A stretch of DNA of 64,000 nt from Phycicoccus sp. Soil748 (lineage in GTDB: Bacteria > Actinomycetota > Actinomycetes > Actinomycetales > Dermatophilaceae). Below, piece by piece: positions 1 through 9,222 of the stretch; positions within the stretch are counted from its first letter, which is position 1; each line of letters begins with the position of its first letter. The notes beneath the pieces were generated by a model that saw only the letters and a list, made by a program, of their open reading frames with translations, was not told the origin of the DNA and did not search any database. The position numbers and the translations under genes were made by a program. The DNA is taken from positions 116,293-180,292 of the forward strand of contig NZ_LMSC01000002.1 in the NCBI RefSeq assembly GCF_001428025.1, read 5' to 3'.

Positions 1-60
1 GGTGGCCTACCCACCCCTCGCGACCGGGTAAACGGGAGGCGGCGCAGCAGGGTCGGCGCC

Positions 61-66
61 TAGGGT
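61..66 (+). promoter_or_regulatory. -10 element for the GNAT gene
   Basis: TAGGGT ends 7 bases before the ATG at 74. No Shine-Dalgarno sequence fits between, so the transcript is probably leaderless. No clear -35 is seen. The rest of bases 1-73 shows nothing else. Confidence 0.5.
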
Positions 67-73
67 CGCGGGC

Positions 74-613
74 ATGATCGTCCGCCGCGAGCTGCCCACC
101 GATGCCGACGCCGTACGGGCGGTGCACCTCGCGGCCTTTGCCAAGGCGGCCACCGACGAGGCGCCGGCTCGCGAGGGCACCCTCGAGGCGGACCTCGTCG
201 ACGAGCTGCGCGCCGACGGCGACCTCGTGCCCGAGTGCTGCCTGGTGGTCGAGGTCGACGGCGTCGTCGCCGGTCACGTCGCCATCAGCCGCGCCACCGT
301 CGGGGGTGAGCCCGGGCTCGTCGCCCTCGGGCCGGTCGGCGTCCTCCCCGAGGCCCAGCGCTGCGGGATCGGGTCGGCCCTGGTGCATGCCGCCCTCGCC
401 GCCGCCGACGCGCTCGGCGCACGGGGGGTCGTCCTGCTCGGGCACCCCACGTACTACCCGCGGTTCGGGTTCGGGCCGGCCGTCGAGCACGGGATCACGC
501 CACCGCAGGACTGGGGCCCGCAGTACTTCATGCTGCGCCGCCTGCACGCGTGGGGCGACGGCATGAGTGGCCCGTTCCGCTACGCCCCGGCCTTCGAGCG
601 CCTCGACGACTAG
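74..613 (+). CDS. GNAT family N-acetyltransferase (YhbS-like)
   Basis: The 179-residue protein has the GNAT fold. The acetyl-CoA binding region around residues 95-112 reads LPEAQRCGIGSALV, matching the family motif Q/RxxGxG/A. It is followed by GHPTYYPRFGFGPA, typical of the YhbS-like subgroup. The acceptor substrate cannot be read from the sequence. It probably acetylates a small molecule or protein amine in the cytoplasm. The ATG at 74 follows a TAGGGT hexamer by 7 bases, supporting this start. The stop overlaps by four bases the stop of the convergent DinB-like gene, so the two genes are not co-transcribed. Confidence 0.85.
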   Translation: MIVRRELPTDADAVRAVHLAAFAKAATDEAPAREGTLEADLVDELRADGDLVPECCLVVEVDGVVAGHVAISRATVGGEPGLVALGPVGVLPEAQRCGIGSALVHAALAAADALGARGVVLLGHPTYYPRFGFGPAVEHGITPPQDWGPQYFMLRRLHAWGDGMSGPFRYAPAFERLDD

Positions 614-1113
614 TCGCCGGTGCGACCGTCGGCGAGCTCGCGCAGGAGGTCGAGGTGGCCGTTGTGCCGGGCGTTCTCCTCGATGAGGTGCAGCAGCACC
701 CAGCGCAGGGTGGGCCGCTCGCCGCTGCGGAACGGCGTCGCCGAACGGTCGTCGAGGTCGAGCCCGGCGACGATGGCGTCGGTGCGCGCGGCCTGCGCCG
801 CATACTCCTCGAGCGTCTGGGCGATCGGCACCTCGGCGCCGACGCTGAACTCCTTGTCCGGCTCCGTGGCCGTCCACGGCCCGAGGTCGGGGCCGCCGAC
901 GAACCGGTTCTCGACCCACGAGTGCTCGACCCAGCGCAGGTGGTTGAGCACCCCGCCGATGCTCATCAGCGGCGAACCCGGCAGGGGCGCGGCGCCGACG
1001 TGGTGGGCCGCGAGGTCACGGCACTTCCCGGCGGCGACGTCGCGGGTGTACTGCAACATCGTGAGCAGGGTGGTGCGCTCGTCCCAGGTGGGCGGGGTGT
1101 CATCCGGTGTCAT
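610..1113 (-). CDS. DinB-like / DUF664 protein (putative thiol-dependent transferase)
   Basis: The 167-residue protein belongs to the DinB/DUF664 four-helix-bundle superfamily. In actinobacteria this superfamily includes mycothiol-dependent enzymes with a metal held by three histidines. Visible histidine-bearing segments are NHLRWVEHSW near residue 58 and HLIEENARHNGHLDLL near residue 145, the latter being the typical C-terminal motif. The reaction is unknown. The open frame runs further upstream, but the ATG at 1113 is preferred because a CAGGGT hexamer sits 7 bases before it. It converges on the GNAT gene. Confidence 0.8.
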   Translation of the reverse strand: MTPDDTPPTWDERTTLLTMLQYTRDVAAGKCRDLAAHHVGAAPLPGSPLMSIGGVLNHLRWVEHSWVENRFVGGPDLGPWTATEPDKEFSVGAEVPIAQTLEEYAAQAARTDAIVAGLDLDDRSATPFRSGERPTLRWVLLHLIEENARHNGHLDLLRELADGRTGD

Positions 1114-1120
1114 GGGCCTG

Positions 1121-1126
1121 ACCCTG
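1121..1126 (-). promoter_or_regulatory. -10 element for the DinB-like gene
   Basis: On the minus strand CAGGGT ends 7 bases before the ATG at 1113, again fitting a leaderless transcript. Confidence 0.4.
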
Positions 1127-1154
1127 TCGCACACCGCGCGCCGGGCGCCACCGG

Positions 1155-1802
1155 TTAGTTGAGGTTGTAGGGTCGCTCCGGTGGCGGTGGCACGAGCCCC
1201 ATGGTGCTGGCCAGGCCCAGCTCCCGCCGGACGAGGTGCAGCGCGAGCCGCAGCCGGGTCTCGGTGTCGGCCGCCGCCAGCAGCCGCTGCCGGTCGCCGA
1301 GGTCGAGGCCCACCGCGCCACCGACCTCGTAGGACAGCGCGACCGGGTCGCCCGGCCACTGCGGCTCCTTCGCGCCGACCGTCGTGGCGTAGGTGTGCAG
1401 CACCCGCCGGAGGCGCTCGGCCAGGTCGGCCACCTGCCGCTCGTCTCCGGTGCGCTCCTCGAGGACGGTCACCTCCCCGGTGGCGTACGCGGTGCCGGTG
1501 CCCGCCTCGAGCGTGTCGAGGTGGAAGCGCCGCACCCCGGTGGAGACCACGAGGTAGCGGCCGTCGCCGAGCGACGCCGCCTGGTCGACCAGGGCGAGGC
1601 AGCCGACCTCGTGCAGGTCGTGGACCGAGCCGGCGCCGACCTCGTGGCCCTGCCGGATGGCGACCACCCCGAACTCGGGGACGTCCATCGCGTTGAGCAG
1701 GTCGCTGAGCAGCACGATGTAGCGCGGCTCGAAGACCTGCAGCGGCAGGGTCGCGCCGGGGACGAGGACGGTGCCGAGGGGGAAGAGCGGGACCCGCGCC
1801 AT
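1155..1802 (-). CDS. LON-domain (peptidase substrate-binding) protein
   Basis: The 215-residue protein starts MARVPLFPLGTVLVPGATLP and continues LQVFEPRY, the hallmark of the N-terminal substrate-binding domain of Lon protease. It has no ATPase or protease domain, so it is a stand-alone LON-domain protein of the kind common in actinobacteria. Its role is not established; an accessory or adaptor function in proteolysis is only a guess. The ATG at 1802 is chosen because the conserved motif begins there. The preceding GGAGGA directly abuts the ATG, which is too close to act as a ribosome site, and TACCGT precedes it. The gene is divergent from nuoA. Confidence 0.82.
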   Translation of the reverse strand: MARVPLFPLGTVLVPGATLPLQVFEPRYIVLLSDLLNAMDVPEFGVVAIRQGHEVGAGSVHDLHEVGCLALVDQAASLGDGRYLVVSTGVRRFHLDTLEAGTGTAYATGEVTVLEERTGDERQVADLAERLRRVLHTYATTVGAKEPQWPGDPVALSYEVGGAVGLDLGDRQRLLAAADTETRLRLALHLVRRELGLASTMGLVPPPPERPYNLN

Positions 1803-1808
1803 TCCTCC

Positions 1809-1814
1809 ACGGTA
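1809..1814 (-). promoter_or_regulatory. -10 element for the LON-domain gene
   Basis: Minus-strand TACCGT ends 6 bases before the ATG at 1802, a spacing that fits leaderless initiation. Confidence 0.4.
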
Positions 1815-1894
1815 GGCCCGTGCGGCCGGCACCGACAGCCGGCGACAGTCGGCGGCACCCACTGCGGTGGAGCCCGTCGCTGGGGACCTCCGAC

Positions 1895-1900
1895 TAGGCT
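1895..1900 (+). promoter_or_regulatory. -10 element driving the nuo operon
   Basis: TAGGCT ends 7 bases before the GTG of nuoA and no ribosome site lies between. The ten-gene operon therefore probably begins with a leaderless message. No convincing -35 is visible. Confidence 0.45.
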
Positions 1901-1907
1901 GCGAACC

Positions 1908-2267
1908 GTGTCGCCCTACGTCGTCGTCGCCGCAGTGGTCGTGGTCGGCCTGCTGCTGTTCGTCGCCGCCATGGGCGCCCGCCGGCTGCTCGCCCCGAGC
2001 GCCCCGACGCGGGCCAAGCTCACGACGTACGAGTCGGGTGTCGACCCCGTCGGACAGGGCTGGGCGCAGACCCAGGTCCGCTACTTCGTCTACGCGTTCC
2101 TCTACGTCATCTTCGCCGTCGACGCGGTCTACCTGTTCCCGTGGGCGCTGGTCGTGCGCTCCTCCGACCTCGGTGCGGCGTCGCTGGTGGAGATCGGCGT
2201 GTTCATCGGCGTGCTGCTCGTCGGCCTGGTGCACGCGGCCCGGCGCGGCCTGCTGAGGTGGGTCTGA
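1908..2267 (+). CDS. nuoA: NADH-quinone oxidoreductase subunit A
   Basis: The 119-residue small membrane subunit belongs to the proton-pumping arm of complex I. Three hydrophobic helices are seen (about residues 4-25, 58-80 and 90-112). The family motif [13 protein letters not shown] lies around residues 44-56, close to the canonical YECG region but with Ser in place of Cys. [23 protein letters not shown] follows, with the conserved acidic residue in [11 protein letters not shown]. The GTG at 1908 gives the usual family length. First gene of the operon; its stop overlaps the nuoB start by one base (TGATG). Confidence 0.9.
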   Translation: MSPYVVVAAVVVVGLLLFVAAMGARRLLAPSAPTRAKLTTYESGVDPVGQGWAQTQVRYFVYAFLYVIFAVDAVYLFPWALVVRSSDLGAASLVEIGVFIGVLLVGLVHAARRGLLRWV

Positions 2268-2866
2268 TGGCGCCGGTCGACCTGCCGCTGCCGCGCGTCG
2301 GACCTGCGACCGACTTGGCACCGCAACCGATCCGGGTGGTCCTCAACTGGGGGAGGCGCTACTCGCTGTGGGTGTTCAACTTCGGGCTCGCCTGCTGTGC
2401 GATCGAGTTCATCGCCGCGTCGATGGCGCGGCACGACTTCATCCGCCTCGGCGTCATCCCGTTCGCGCCCGGACCGCGTCAGGCCGACCTCATGGTCGTC
2501 TCGGGCACCGTGACGGACAAGATGGCGCCGGCCGTGCGCCGTCTCTACGACCAGATGCCGGAGCCGAAGTACGTCATCTCGTTCGGCGCCTGCTCCAACT
2601 CCGGTGGCCCCTACTGGGACTCCTACAGCGTCACCAAGGGCGTCGACACGATCATCCCCGTCGACGTCTACGTGCCCGGCTGCCCGCCGCGCCCCGAGTC
2701 GCTCCTCCAAGGCATCCTCAAGCTGCAGGAGAAGATCGCCGCAGAGACGTTGAGCACCAAGGGGATCCGCGGCAAGTACGCAGCGCACCGCACGGCCTCC
2801 GCGGGTGAGGTCACCCGCGGGCTGGTCAAGCCGCCCCAGGGTCCGGCCACCGGGGGACGCTCGTGA
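2267..2866 (+). CDS. nuoB: NADH-quinone oxidoreductase subunit B
   Basis: The 199-residue peripheral-arm subunit carries the terminal [4Fe-4S] cluster N2, which passes electrons to quinone. The expected ligands are present: the tandem pair Cys43-Cys44 (GLACCAIEF), Cys109 (GACSNSGG) and Cys139 (PGCPPRPE). In canonical complex I this subunit packs against NuoD to form the quinone pocket, but no nuoD lies in this operon. The C-terminal 45 residues are basic and Pro/Gly-rich. The ATG overlaps the nuoA stop, and the gene end overlaps the GTG of nuoC by four bases. Confidence 0.93.
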   Translation: MAPVDLPLPRVGPATDLAPQPIRVVLNWGRRYSLWVFNFGLACCAIEFIAASMARHDFIRLGVIPFAPGPRQADLMVVSGTVTDKMAPAVRRLYDQMPEPKYVISFGACSNSGGPYWDSYSVTKGVDTIIPVDVYVPGCPPRPESLLQGILKLQEKIAAETLSTKGIRGKYAAHRTASAGEVTRGLVKPPQGPATGGRS

Positions 2867-3393
2867 GCGACGCCGTACCCGTGCAGCGCCGCGAGGTGGA
2901 GCCGCGGGAGTGGGTGGCCGCCGCGGAGGCCGCCAGGGCAGAGGGCTTCACCTTCTTCGACTGGCTCACGGCGGTCGACCAGGCCGACGCGACAGACGTC
3001 CCGGGCCTCGACGTGGTCTGCCACCTGCTCGACCCCTCGACGCCGACGGCGTTGCGGCGGCTGATGATCCGCACCCGCGTGCCCGACGGTGCCGTGCTCG
3101 ACAGCATCACCGGGGTCTTCCGCGGGGCGGCGTGGCACGAGCGCGAGACGCACGAGATGTTCGGGCTCGCGTTCGACGGCTTCGACGACGGCACCGGGCG
3201 GGGGCTGCGCCCGCTGCTGCTGCCCGACGGCTTCGAGGGCACGCCGCTGCGCAAGTCGTTCGTCCTGGCGGCCCGTGCGTCCAAGCAGTGGCCGGGCGCC
3301 AAGGAGCCGGGGGAGAGCGAGCACAGCAAGCCGACCGGCCGGCGTCGGGTCTCGGCGCCAGGTGTGCCCGACCCCGAGTGGGGCCCGCGGTGA
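2863..3393 (+). CDS. nuoC: NADH-quinone oxidoreductase subunit C (30 kDa type)
   Basis: The 176-residue protein has the complex I 30-kDa signature [13 protein letters not shown] near residues 88-100, followed by [19 protein letters not shown]. It is a single NuoC domain and not a NuoCD fusion: after LRKSF only a short basic tail ending DPEWGPR remains. The GTG start overlaps the nuoB stop. Its own stop overlaps the GTG of nuoH, so the place normally held by nuoD through nuoG is closed without remnant sequence. Confidence 0.9.
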   Translation: MSDAVPVQRREVEPREWVAAAEAARAEGFTFFDWLTAVDQADATDVPGLDVVCHLLDPSTPTALRRLMIRTRVPDGAVLDSITGVFRGAAWHERETHEMFGLAFDGFDDGTGRGLRPLLLPDGFEGTPLRKSFVLAARASKQWPGAKEPGESEHSKPTGRRRVSAPGVPDPEWGPR

Positions 3394-4355
3394 CCGGCGC
3401 CGACGCCCTCGAGGTCGTCGTCCGCGCGGTGGCCGTCCTCGCTGCCTTCCTCGTGCTGCCGCTGCTCGTGGGCCAGACCGAGCACAAGGTCATGGCCCAC
3501 ATGCAGGGACGGCTCGGGCCCATGTATGCCGGTGGCTTCCACGGCTGGGCGCAGCTCGTCGCCGACGGGGTCAAGTTCGTGCAGAAGGAGGACATCACCC
3601 CGGCGGCCGCCGACAAGGGTGTCTTCCGGTTCGCGCCCGCCGTCGCCCTCGTGCCCTACCTCGTCGCGATGGCGGTCATCCCGCTGTCGCCGGACGTGGT
3701 GGCGGCCGACGCCCCGGCCGGCGCCGTCTTCGTCCTCGCGGTGACGGCCGTCGGCATCCTCGGCACTCTGATGGCCGGGTGGGCCAGCGCCAACAAGTAC
3801 TCGCTGCTCGGTGCCATGCGTGCTGCCGCCCAGCTGCTGTCCTACGAGCTGCCGATGGTCCTCGCCGTCGCATCGGTGTGCCTGGCCGCCGGGACGCTGT
3901 CGCTCACCGGCATCGCCCACGCCTGGTCGCCGTGGTGGCTGCTGTGGCAGCTGCCGGGAGCCGTGGTGTTCCTCGTGTCCGCCGTCGCCGAGCTGCAGCG
4001 CCCGCCGTTCGACATGCCCGTCGCAGACTCCGAGATCGTGTTCGGCGCCTACACCGAGTACACCGGGCTGCGGTTCGCGTTCTTCCTGCTCAGCGAGTAC
4101 GCCGGGATCGTCGTGATGTCACTGCTGTTCACCGTGCTGTACCTCGGCGGGTGGCAGGGCCCGTTGAGCGACCAGCTCGGCTGGCTCTGGACGGTGCTCA
4201 AGGGGTTCTGCATCGCCGTTGTCGTCATCTGGCTGAGGGTCGCGTGGCCGCGGCTGCGCGAGGACCAGCTCCAGCGCCTCGCCTGGCTCGTCCTCGTGCC
4301 GCTCGCCCTCGCACAGCTGGCCCTCACCGGCGTCTGGGTGGTGCTGACCGCATGA
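3390..4355 (+). CDS. nuoH: NADH-quinone oxidoreductase subunit H
   Basis: The 321-residue membrane subunit with about eight hydrophobic helices connects the peripheral and membrane arms and forms part of the quinone chamber. Family motifs are present: [20 protein letters not shown] near residues 41-60, and [17 protein letters not shown] near residues 200-216. The acidic cytoplasmic loop [19 protein letters not shown] follows. The GTG overlaps the nuoC stop (GTGA). A complete NuoH without a NuoD partner in the operon is unusual. Confidence 0.92.
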   Translation: MTGADALEVVVRAVAVLAAFLVLPLLVGQTEHKVMAHMQGRLGPMYAGGFHGWAQLVADGVKFVQKEDITPAAADKGVFRFAPAVALVPYLVAMAVIPLSPDVVAADAPAGAVFVLAVTAVGILGTLMAGWASANKYSLLGAMRAAAQLLSYELPMVLAVASVCLAAGTLSLTGIAHAWSPWWLLWQLPGAVVFLVSAVAELQRPPFDMPVADSEIVFGAYTEYTGLRFAFFLLSEYAGIVVMSLLFTVLYLGGWQGPLSDQLGWLWTVLKGFCIAVVVIWLRVAWPRLREDQLQRLAWLVLVPLALAQLALTGVWVVLTA

Positions 4356-4996
4356 GCGAGCCCACCAAGCCCCAGCCAGCCAACCCCGCGTCGTCGAACG
4401 CCCGACCGGCGAGGCGCAGCAGCGGCGGCGCCGTACCGGGCATCCTCAAGGGCCTGGCCACCACGGCCCGCACGCTCGCGCGCCCGACGCACACGGCGGA
4501 GTACCCCGACGTCTCGCCGCACCTGCCTCCGCGCAGCCGCGGCGTGATCGCGCTGCTGGAGGAGAACTGCACCTCCTGCATGCTCTGCGCCCGCGAGTGC
4601 CCGGACTGGTGCATCTACATCGACTCGCACAAGGAGACGATCCCCGCGACGACGCCGGGTGGCCGCGACCGGCAGCGCAACGTGCTCGACCGGTTCGCCA
4701 TCGACTTCAGCCTCTGCATGTACTGCGGCATCTGCATCGAGGTGTGCCCGTTCGACGCGCTGCACTGGAGCCCCGAGTTCGAGTACTCCGAGCTCGACAT
4801 CCGCGACCTGCTCCACGAGAAGGACCGGCTCGGGCAGTGGATGCCCACGGTCCCGCCGCCGCCGGCCCTCGACGAGCACGCCGCCGAGCCGGCCGAGGTC
4901 GCGGCCGTCAACAAGCCGCCGCGGACGGCGCGGACCCCCACGGCCCGCCCGGCGCGGCCCACCCGCGTGACCCCGGCCCCGGAGGGCGAGGCGTGA
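4352..4996 (+). CDS. nuoI: NADH-quinone oxidoreductase subunit I
   Basis: The 214-residue ferredoxin-like subunit holds clusters N6a and N6b. Two [4Fe-4S] motifs are visible: [15 protein letters not shown] near residues 72-86 and [12 protein letters not shown] near residues 124-135. The N-terminal 30 residues are Pro/Ala-rich, and the last 45 residues form a Pro/Thr/Arg-rich tail that looks disordered. Without nuoE/F/G in the cluster, the source of electrons to these clusters is open; ferredoxin is one possibility. ATG at 4352 overlaps the nuoH stop. Confidence 0.93.
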   Translation: MSEPTKPQPANPASSNARPARRSSGGAVPGILKGLATTARTLARPTHTAEYPDVSPHLPPRSRGVIALLEENCTSCMLCARECPDWCIYIDSHKETIPATTPGGRDRQRNVLDRFAIDFSLCMYCGICIEVCPFDALHWSPEFEYSELDIRDLLHEKDRLGQWMPTVPPPPALDEHAAEPAEVAAVNKPPRTARTPTARPARPTRVTPAPEGEA

Positions 4997-5556
4997 CCGG
5001 GCTCGACCTCGCCTTCGCGGCGGTGGGCGTCGTCGCCGCGGCCAGCGGGCTCCTCGCGGTGACGACGCGCCACGTCGTCCACGCCGCCCTGTGGCTGGTG
5101 GTCTGCCTGGGGTCGGTGGCCGGGTGCTACCTCGTGCTCGGCGCCGAGCTCGTCGCGCTGGTGCAGGTCCTCGTCTACGTCGGGGCCGTGGTGGTGCTGG
5201 TCCTCTTCGCGCTCATGCTCACCCGGGCCCCGATCGGTCCCCGGGCGGAGATCTCCACGAGCCGCCTGCACCGCGCGCTCGCGGCCGTCCTCGGTGCCGG
5301 GGTGACCGTCCTGCTCGCGAGCGTCCTCCTGCCGCTGGCGCACCCGGTGGATCGGCACGAGACCGACACCACGGTGCTCTCGCGCGAGCTGTTCGGCACG
5401 TGGGTGTGGCCGTTCGAGGTGCTCTCGCTCCTGCTGCTCGCGGCGCTCGTGGCCGCCCTGGCGGTGTCGCGGGTGGGCGCCCGGTCGGGCGACGTGCGCG
5501 ACGGGGCGGCCCGAGCCGAGGCGGAGCTGCGGACAGCCCGGGGGGACGCGTCGTGA
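4993..5556 (+). CDS. nuoJ: NADH-quinone oxidoreductase subunit J
   Basis: The 187-residue membrane subunit has five predicted hydrophobic helices. The third carries [23 protein letters not shown], the conserved NuoJ helix that contains a pi-bulge in known structures. The C-terminal segment after residue 165 is polar. The GTG at 4993 overlaps the nuoI stop. It belongs to the proton-translocating membrane arm. Confidence 0.9.
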   Translation: MTGLDLAFAAVGVVAAASGLLAVTTRHVVHAALWLVVCLGSVAGCYLVLGAELVALVQVLVYVGAVVVLVLFALMLTRAPIGPRAEISTSRLHRALAAVLGAGVTVLLASVLLPLAHPVDRHETDTTVLSRELFGTWVWPFEVLSLLLLAALVAALAVSRVGARSGDVRDGAARAEAELRTARGDAS

Positions 5557-5852
5557 TCCACCTCGCCGGCCCCTACCTGCTCGCGGCCGTCCTCGCCGGA
5601 CTGGGCACCTACGGCGTGCTCGCCCGACGCAACGCCGTGCTCGTCCTCATCGGGGTCGAGCTGGTCCTCAACGCCGCCACCCTGTTGCTCGTCGCGGTCG
5701 GGGCGTCGGCGGGGGACCGCTGGGCCGCGGGCAACGTGCTGACCCTCTTCGTCATCACCATCGCCGCCGCGGAGGTGTGCGTGGCCCTGGCCGTCGTGCT
5801 GGCCGTCTTCCGGTTGCGCGGCGACGTCGACCTCAGCGAGCCCCGGTCGTGA
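5553..5852 (+). CDS. nuoK: NADH-quinone oxidoreductase subunit K
   Basis: The 99-residue subunit has three helices and is homologous to MrpC. The expected membrane glutamates are present in LIGVELVLNAATLLLV and IAAAEVCVALAVVLAVFR. The length equals the family norm. The GTG at 5553 overlaps the nuoJ stop by four bases, and the stop overlaps the GTG of nuoL. Confidence 0.92.
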   Translation: MIHLAGPYLLAAVLAGLGTYGVLARRNAVLVLIGVELVLNAATLLLVAVGASAGDRWAAGNVLTLFVITIAAAEVCVALAVVLAVFRLRGDVDLSEPRS

Positions 5853-7753
5853 GCGCCACCGCCGCGAGGCTGGTCGTCCTCCTGCCCGCCCTGGCCGCAG
5901 TGCTCGGACTGCTCCTCGCCCGCCCCCGCGTCGACGCCGGCCGGGTCGTGCCCGCTCGGGGGTTGGCGGTGGGTGCCTCCGCCCTGACGGTCCTCGTCGC
6001 GCTGGTGCAGCTGGTAGGCGTCCACAGCGGTTCGGCCTCGACCGCGGTGGGCACCCTGCCCGCGCTGGACGCCGGTGAGCTGCGCATCCCGCTGCAGCTG
6101 CAGACGACGACCGCCACCGCCCTCATCGCCATCGTCGTGGCGGTCGTCGGGTGGGCGGTGCAGGCCTTCGCCGGGTGGTACCTGCGCGACGACGACCGCT
6201 ACGGCACCTTCGCAGCCACCGTCTCCCTGTTCACCGCAGGCATGCTCCTCGTCGTCCAGTCCGCCGACCTCGTCCTGACGCTGGTCGGCTGGGAGGTGAT
6301 GGGCTGGTGCTCGTTCCTGCTCATCGGCCACTGGAGCCGCAAGGAGTCCGCCCGTCGTGCCGCGGTCAAGGCGTTCCTCGTCACCCGGCTCGCCGACGTC
6401 GGCTTCGTCCTCGGAGTGGTGGTCCTGGCCGTGGGGGCCGGCTCCACGGCATACCGGCAGGTGCTGTCGACGTGGGCGGCCCGTGACGGGGCCGGCTGTG
6501 CCGACACCGCGGTCGCGGCCTGCGCCGCGGCACCCAGCGGCGCGCTGCGCACGACGGCCATGGTGCTGCTCGTCATCGGCGTCCTCGGCAAGTCCGGCAT
6601 GGTGCCCTTCCACGACTGGCTGCCCGACGCGATGGAGGGCCCGACCCCCGCCTCGGCGCTCATCCACGCGGCGACCATGGTCGCGGCCGGCACCTTCGTG
6701 CTGGCCCAGCTCTTCGACGTCCTCGCCGCGGCCGACGGCGCCCGCTGGCTGCTCGCGGTGAGCACCGCCGTGACGATGGTGTACGCCGCGGTGCTGGCCC
6801 TCGGGCAGAGCGACCTGAAGCGGCTGCTCGCCTACTCCACCCTCAGCCAGGTCGCGCTGATGCTCTCGGCGATCGCGGTCGCCCCGGCGCAGGAGGGGCC
6901 GGGCGCGGGCGTGCTGCACCTCTACTCGCACGCGTTCTTCAAGGCGTTGCTGTTCCTCGCGATCGGGTGGCTCAGCGTCACCGTCGGCGGCACCGCGGCG
7001 GCGACCATGCGCGGCGGCCTGCGCGGACACCTGCTCGTGCGTCCCGCGATGTTCGTCGGCCTGCTGTCGCTCGCCGGGGTGCCCCCGCTCGTCGGCTTCG
7101 TCTCCAAGGAGCACGTCCTCGCGGCGGCGGAGGCCGGCGCCTCGCAGGGAGTCGCCCGGGCGTGGCTGGTGCTGGTGGCAGGGCTCGTCACCGTGGTCCT
7201 CACGGCCGCCTACTGCATGCGCGCCTGGCTCGTCCTCGACGACGTCACGGCCTTCCACGCTGAGCGCCACGACGGCGACACCGCGACCCCGGCCGTGCGG
7301 TCGGCGGTGGTGGTCCTCGCGGTCCTCACCGTCGTGGGGGGAGTCGTGGTGCTGACCCCGCTCATCGACCTCGGCGGCCACATCGGCTGGCTCCTGGCGG
7401 TCGTCAGCGTGCTGCTGGTCGTTGGCACCGGGCTGCTCGTCCGCCGCCACGCCCGAGGTTCCGACCCGGCCGTGCGGCTCGTCGGCCCGCGGGTGCGCCG
7501 GTTCGACGAGGGGTTCGGCGTGGACCGCCTCTACGTCGCCCTGGTCGCGACTCCCGTGCTCGCCCTCGCCCGGCTCGTCGTCTTCCTCGACCGCGAGGTC
7601 GTCGACGCCTACGTCCGCGGTGCCGCGGTCGGCACCGCCATGGCGGGGCGCGGTGGCGACCGGGCGCACCGGGCCGAGCGCGCTGCCACCGGCCTCGCGT
7701 GGGTCGTCGCCGGCGCGGTGGCCGTGGCGCTCGCGGGGGTGGCGCTGTGGTGA
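5849..7753 (+). CDS. nuoL: NADH-quinone oxidoreductase subunit L
   Basis: The 634-residue antiporter-like proton channel is the distal pump of complex I. The quinone oxidoreductase/Mrp family signature is seen around GWEVMGWCSFLLIGHWSRK and LGKSGMVPFHDWLPDAMEGP, followed by PTPASALIHAATMVAAG. The C-terminal part holds the long amphipathic region and a final membrane anchor (VAGAVAVALAGVALW). The length is normal for NuoL. GTG start at 5849 overlaps the nuoK stop. Confidence 0.93.
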   Translation: MSATAARLVVLLPALAAVLGLLLARPRVDAGRVVPARGLAVGASALTVLVALVQLVGVHSGSASTAVGTLPALDAGELRIPLQLQTTTATALIAIVVAVVGWAVQAFAGWYLRDDDRYGTFAATVSLFTAGMLLVVQSADLVLTLVGWEVMGWCSFLLIGHWSRKESARRAAVKAFLVTRLADVGFVLGVVVLAVGAGSTAYRQVLSTWAARDGAGCADTAVAACAAAPSGALRTTAMVLLVIGVLGKSGMVPFHDWLPDAMEGPTPASALIHAATMVAAGTFVLAQLFDVLAAADGARWLLAVSTAVTMVYAAVLALGQSDLKRLLAYSTLSQVALMLSAIAVAPAQEGPGAGVLHLYSHAFFKALLFLAIGWLSVTVGGTAAATMRGGLRGHLLVRPAMFVGLLSLAGVPPLVGFVSKEHVLAAAEAGASQGVARAWLVLVAGLVTVVLTAAYCMRAWLVLDDVTAFHAERHDGDTATPAVRSAVVVLAVLTVVGGVVVLTPLIDLGGHIGWLLAVVSVLLVVGTGLLVRRHARGSDPAVRLVGPRVRRFDEGFGVDRLYVALVATPVLALARLVVFLDREVVDAYVRGAAVGTAMAGRGGDRAHRAERAATGLAWVVAGAVAVALAGVALW

Positions 7754-9222
7754 CGCTCGTCGCGCTGCTGGTGCCGGCCGCCGTGGCCTCCTGGCTGCTC
7801 ACGGCCGGTCGCGGCCTCGGCCACCGTGCGGTCAACCTCCTGTCAGCCGCCGCGGCCGTCCTCAGCCTCGCAGCGGTGGTGCTGGCGGTGGTGCTGCGCC
7901 CCGAGGTCGACCGGGCGTGGGTGCCCTCGCTCGGCCTGCGGTGGCACCTGGCAGTCGACGGCATCAGCGCACCGCTGCTGCTGCTCACCGCCGTCCTCGG
8001 CGTCGTCGTGGTGCTGCACACTCGCGACCGCCCCCCGGTCGGCGGCACCAGCGCCGCCTTCCACGCCTGCCTCCTGCTCGTCGAGCTCGGGGCGCTGGCC
8101 ACGTTCCTCGCCCGCGACGCGCTGCTCTTCTTCGTCTCGTTCGAGGTCGTCCTGGTGCCGATGTGGGTGCTCATCACGCGTTTCGGCGACGCCCATCGCC
8201 CCGCCGCCCGCGCCGACGCCGGGGGCCGCTTCGTCCTCTACACCGCGTTCGGCTCGACCCTGATGCTCGTGGGGATCCTCGCGCTCGTCGCGGCGGCCGG
8301 CACCTCCGACCTGACTGCGATGGCCGAGGCCGGCGGCCGCGGCATCCCGGCGTCCACCCAGCTGGTGGTGGCTGCCCTGCTCGTGGCCGGCCTCGCGGTC
8401 AAGGTGCCGGTCTTCCCCCTGCACACATGGCTTCCGCCCGCCCACACGACCGCCCCGACAGCCGGGTCGGTGCTCCTCGCCGCCGTGCTGCTCAAGATGG
8501 GCACCTACGGCCTGGTCCGGCTGCCGCTGGCCACCGTGCCGGACGGGTTCGCCCGCGTCGCGCCCGTGCTCGGCGTGCTCGGCGCCGTCGGCATCGTCTG
8601 GGGAGGGCTCGCCTGCCTCGTCGAGCGCGACCTCAAGCGGCTCGTCGCCTACTCCTCGGTCGCCCACATGGGCTTCGTCGCCATCGGCCTCGCCAGCGGC
8701 ACCCGCACCGGCCTGCAGGCGGCCCTGTTCGCCAACGTCGCCCACGGCGTCATCTCGGCCCTGCTCTTCGTCGTCGTCGGCGGCCTCAAGGAGCGTTGGG
8801 GTGGCGCCGACCTCGAGACGGCCCGGGCAGCGCTGCGCGAGGTCGCGCCGCGGCTGGGGTTCGCGCTCGTCGTTGGCTTCGCCGCCTCCCTCGGGCTGCC
8901 GGGCCTCGCCGGCTTCTGGGGTGAGTTCCTCAGCGTGTACTCCGCGTGGTCGCCGGCGCCCGACCGCCCCCTGGCGTTGTTCCGCACCCTCGCGGTGGTC
9001 GCAGCGCTCGGGACGGTGCTCGCCGCTGCGTACGCCCTGCGGGTGCTGCGGACCGTCTGGGCGGGGGAGCGCCGCACCCCGGCGATCCAGGACAGCCGCG
9101 ACACCGAGTGGGACGTCGTGGTGGTCCTGCTCGTCGCCGTCGTGGCGCTCGGCGTGGTGCCCGGCCCGCTGCTGGCGCTGACCCACGACACGGTCTCCCT
9201 GCTCGTCGGGGCAGCCCGGTGA
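7750..9222 (+). CDS. nuoM: NADH-quinone oxidoreductase subunit M
   Basis: The 490-residue antiporter-like subunit has about 14 helices. Family motifs are present: FFVSFEVVLVPMWVLITRFG, KVPVFPLHTWLPPAHTTAPT, and LKRLVAYSSVAHMGFV with the conserved Lys/His/Ser pattern. The GTG at 7750 is chosen because it overlaps the nuoL stop (GTGA), as elsewhere in the operon; an in-frame GTG three bases earlier is possible. Confidence 0.92.
   Translation: MTLVALLVPAAVASWLLTAGRGLGHRAVNLLSAAAAVLSLAAVVLAVVLRPEVDRAWVPSLGLRWHLAVDGISAPLLLLTAVLGVVVVLHTRDRPPVGGTSAAFHACLLLVELGALATFLARDALLFFVSFEVVLVPMWVLITRFGDAHRPAARADAGGRFVLYTAFGSTLMLVGILALVAAAGTSDLTAMAEAGGRGIPASTQLVVAALLVAGLAVKVPVFPLHTWLPPAHTTAPTAGSVLLAAVLLKMGTYGLVRLPLATVPDGFARVAPVLGVLGAVGIVWGGLACLVERDLKRLVAYSSVAHMGFVAIGLASGTRTGLQAALFANVAHGVISALLFVVVGGLKERWGGADLETARAALREVAPRLGFALVVGFAASLGLPGLAGFWGEFLSVYSAWSPAPDRPLALFRTLAVVAALGTVLAAAYALRVLRTVWAGERRTPAIQDSRDTEWDVVVVLLVAVVALGVVPGPLLALTHDTVSLLVGAAR

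Noticed and set aside
2863..3393. nuoC as a NuoCD fusion that could supply the missing NuoD
   Set aside because: Only 176 residues, ending soon after the 30-kDa signature; no NuoD motif is present.
5609..7669. Antisense open frame opposite nuoK/nuoL
   Set aside because: Composition (Asp/Glu/His/Gly-rich) is the mirror of the membrane gene; no start signal or domain.
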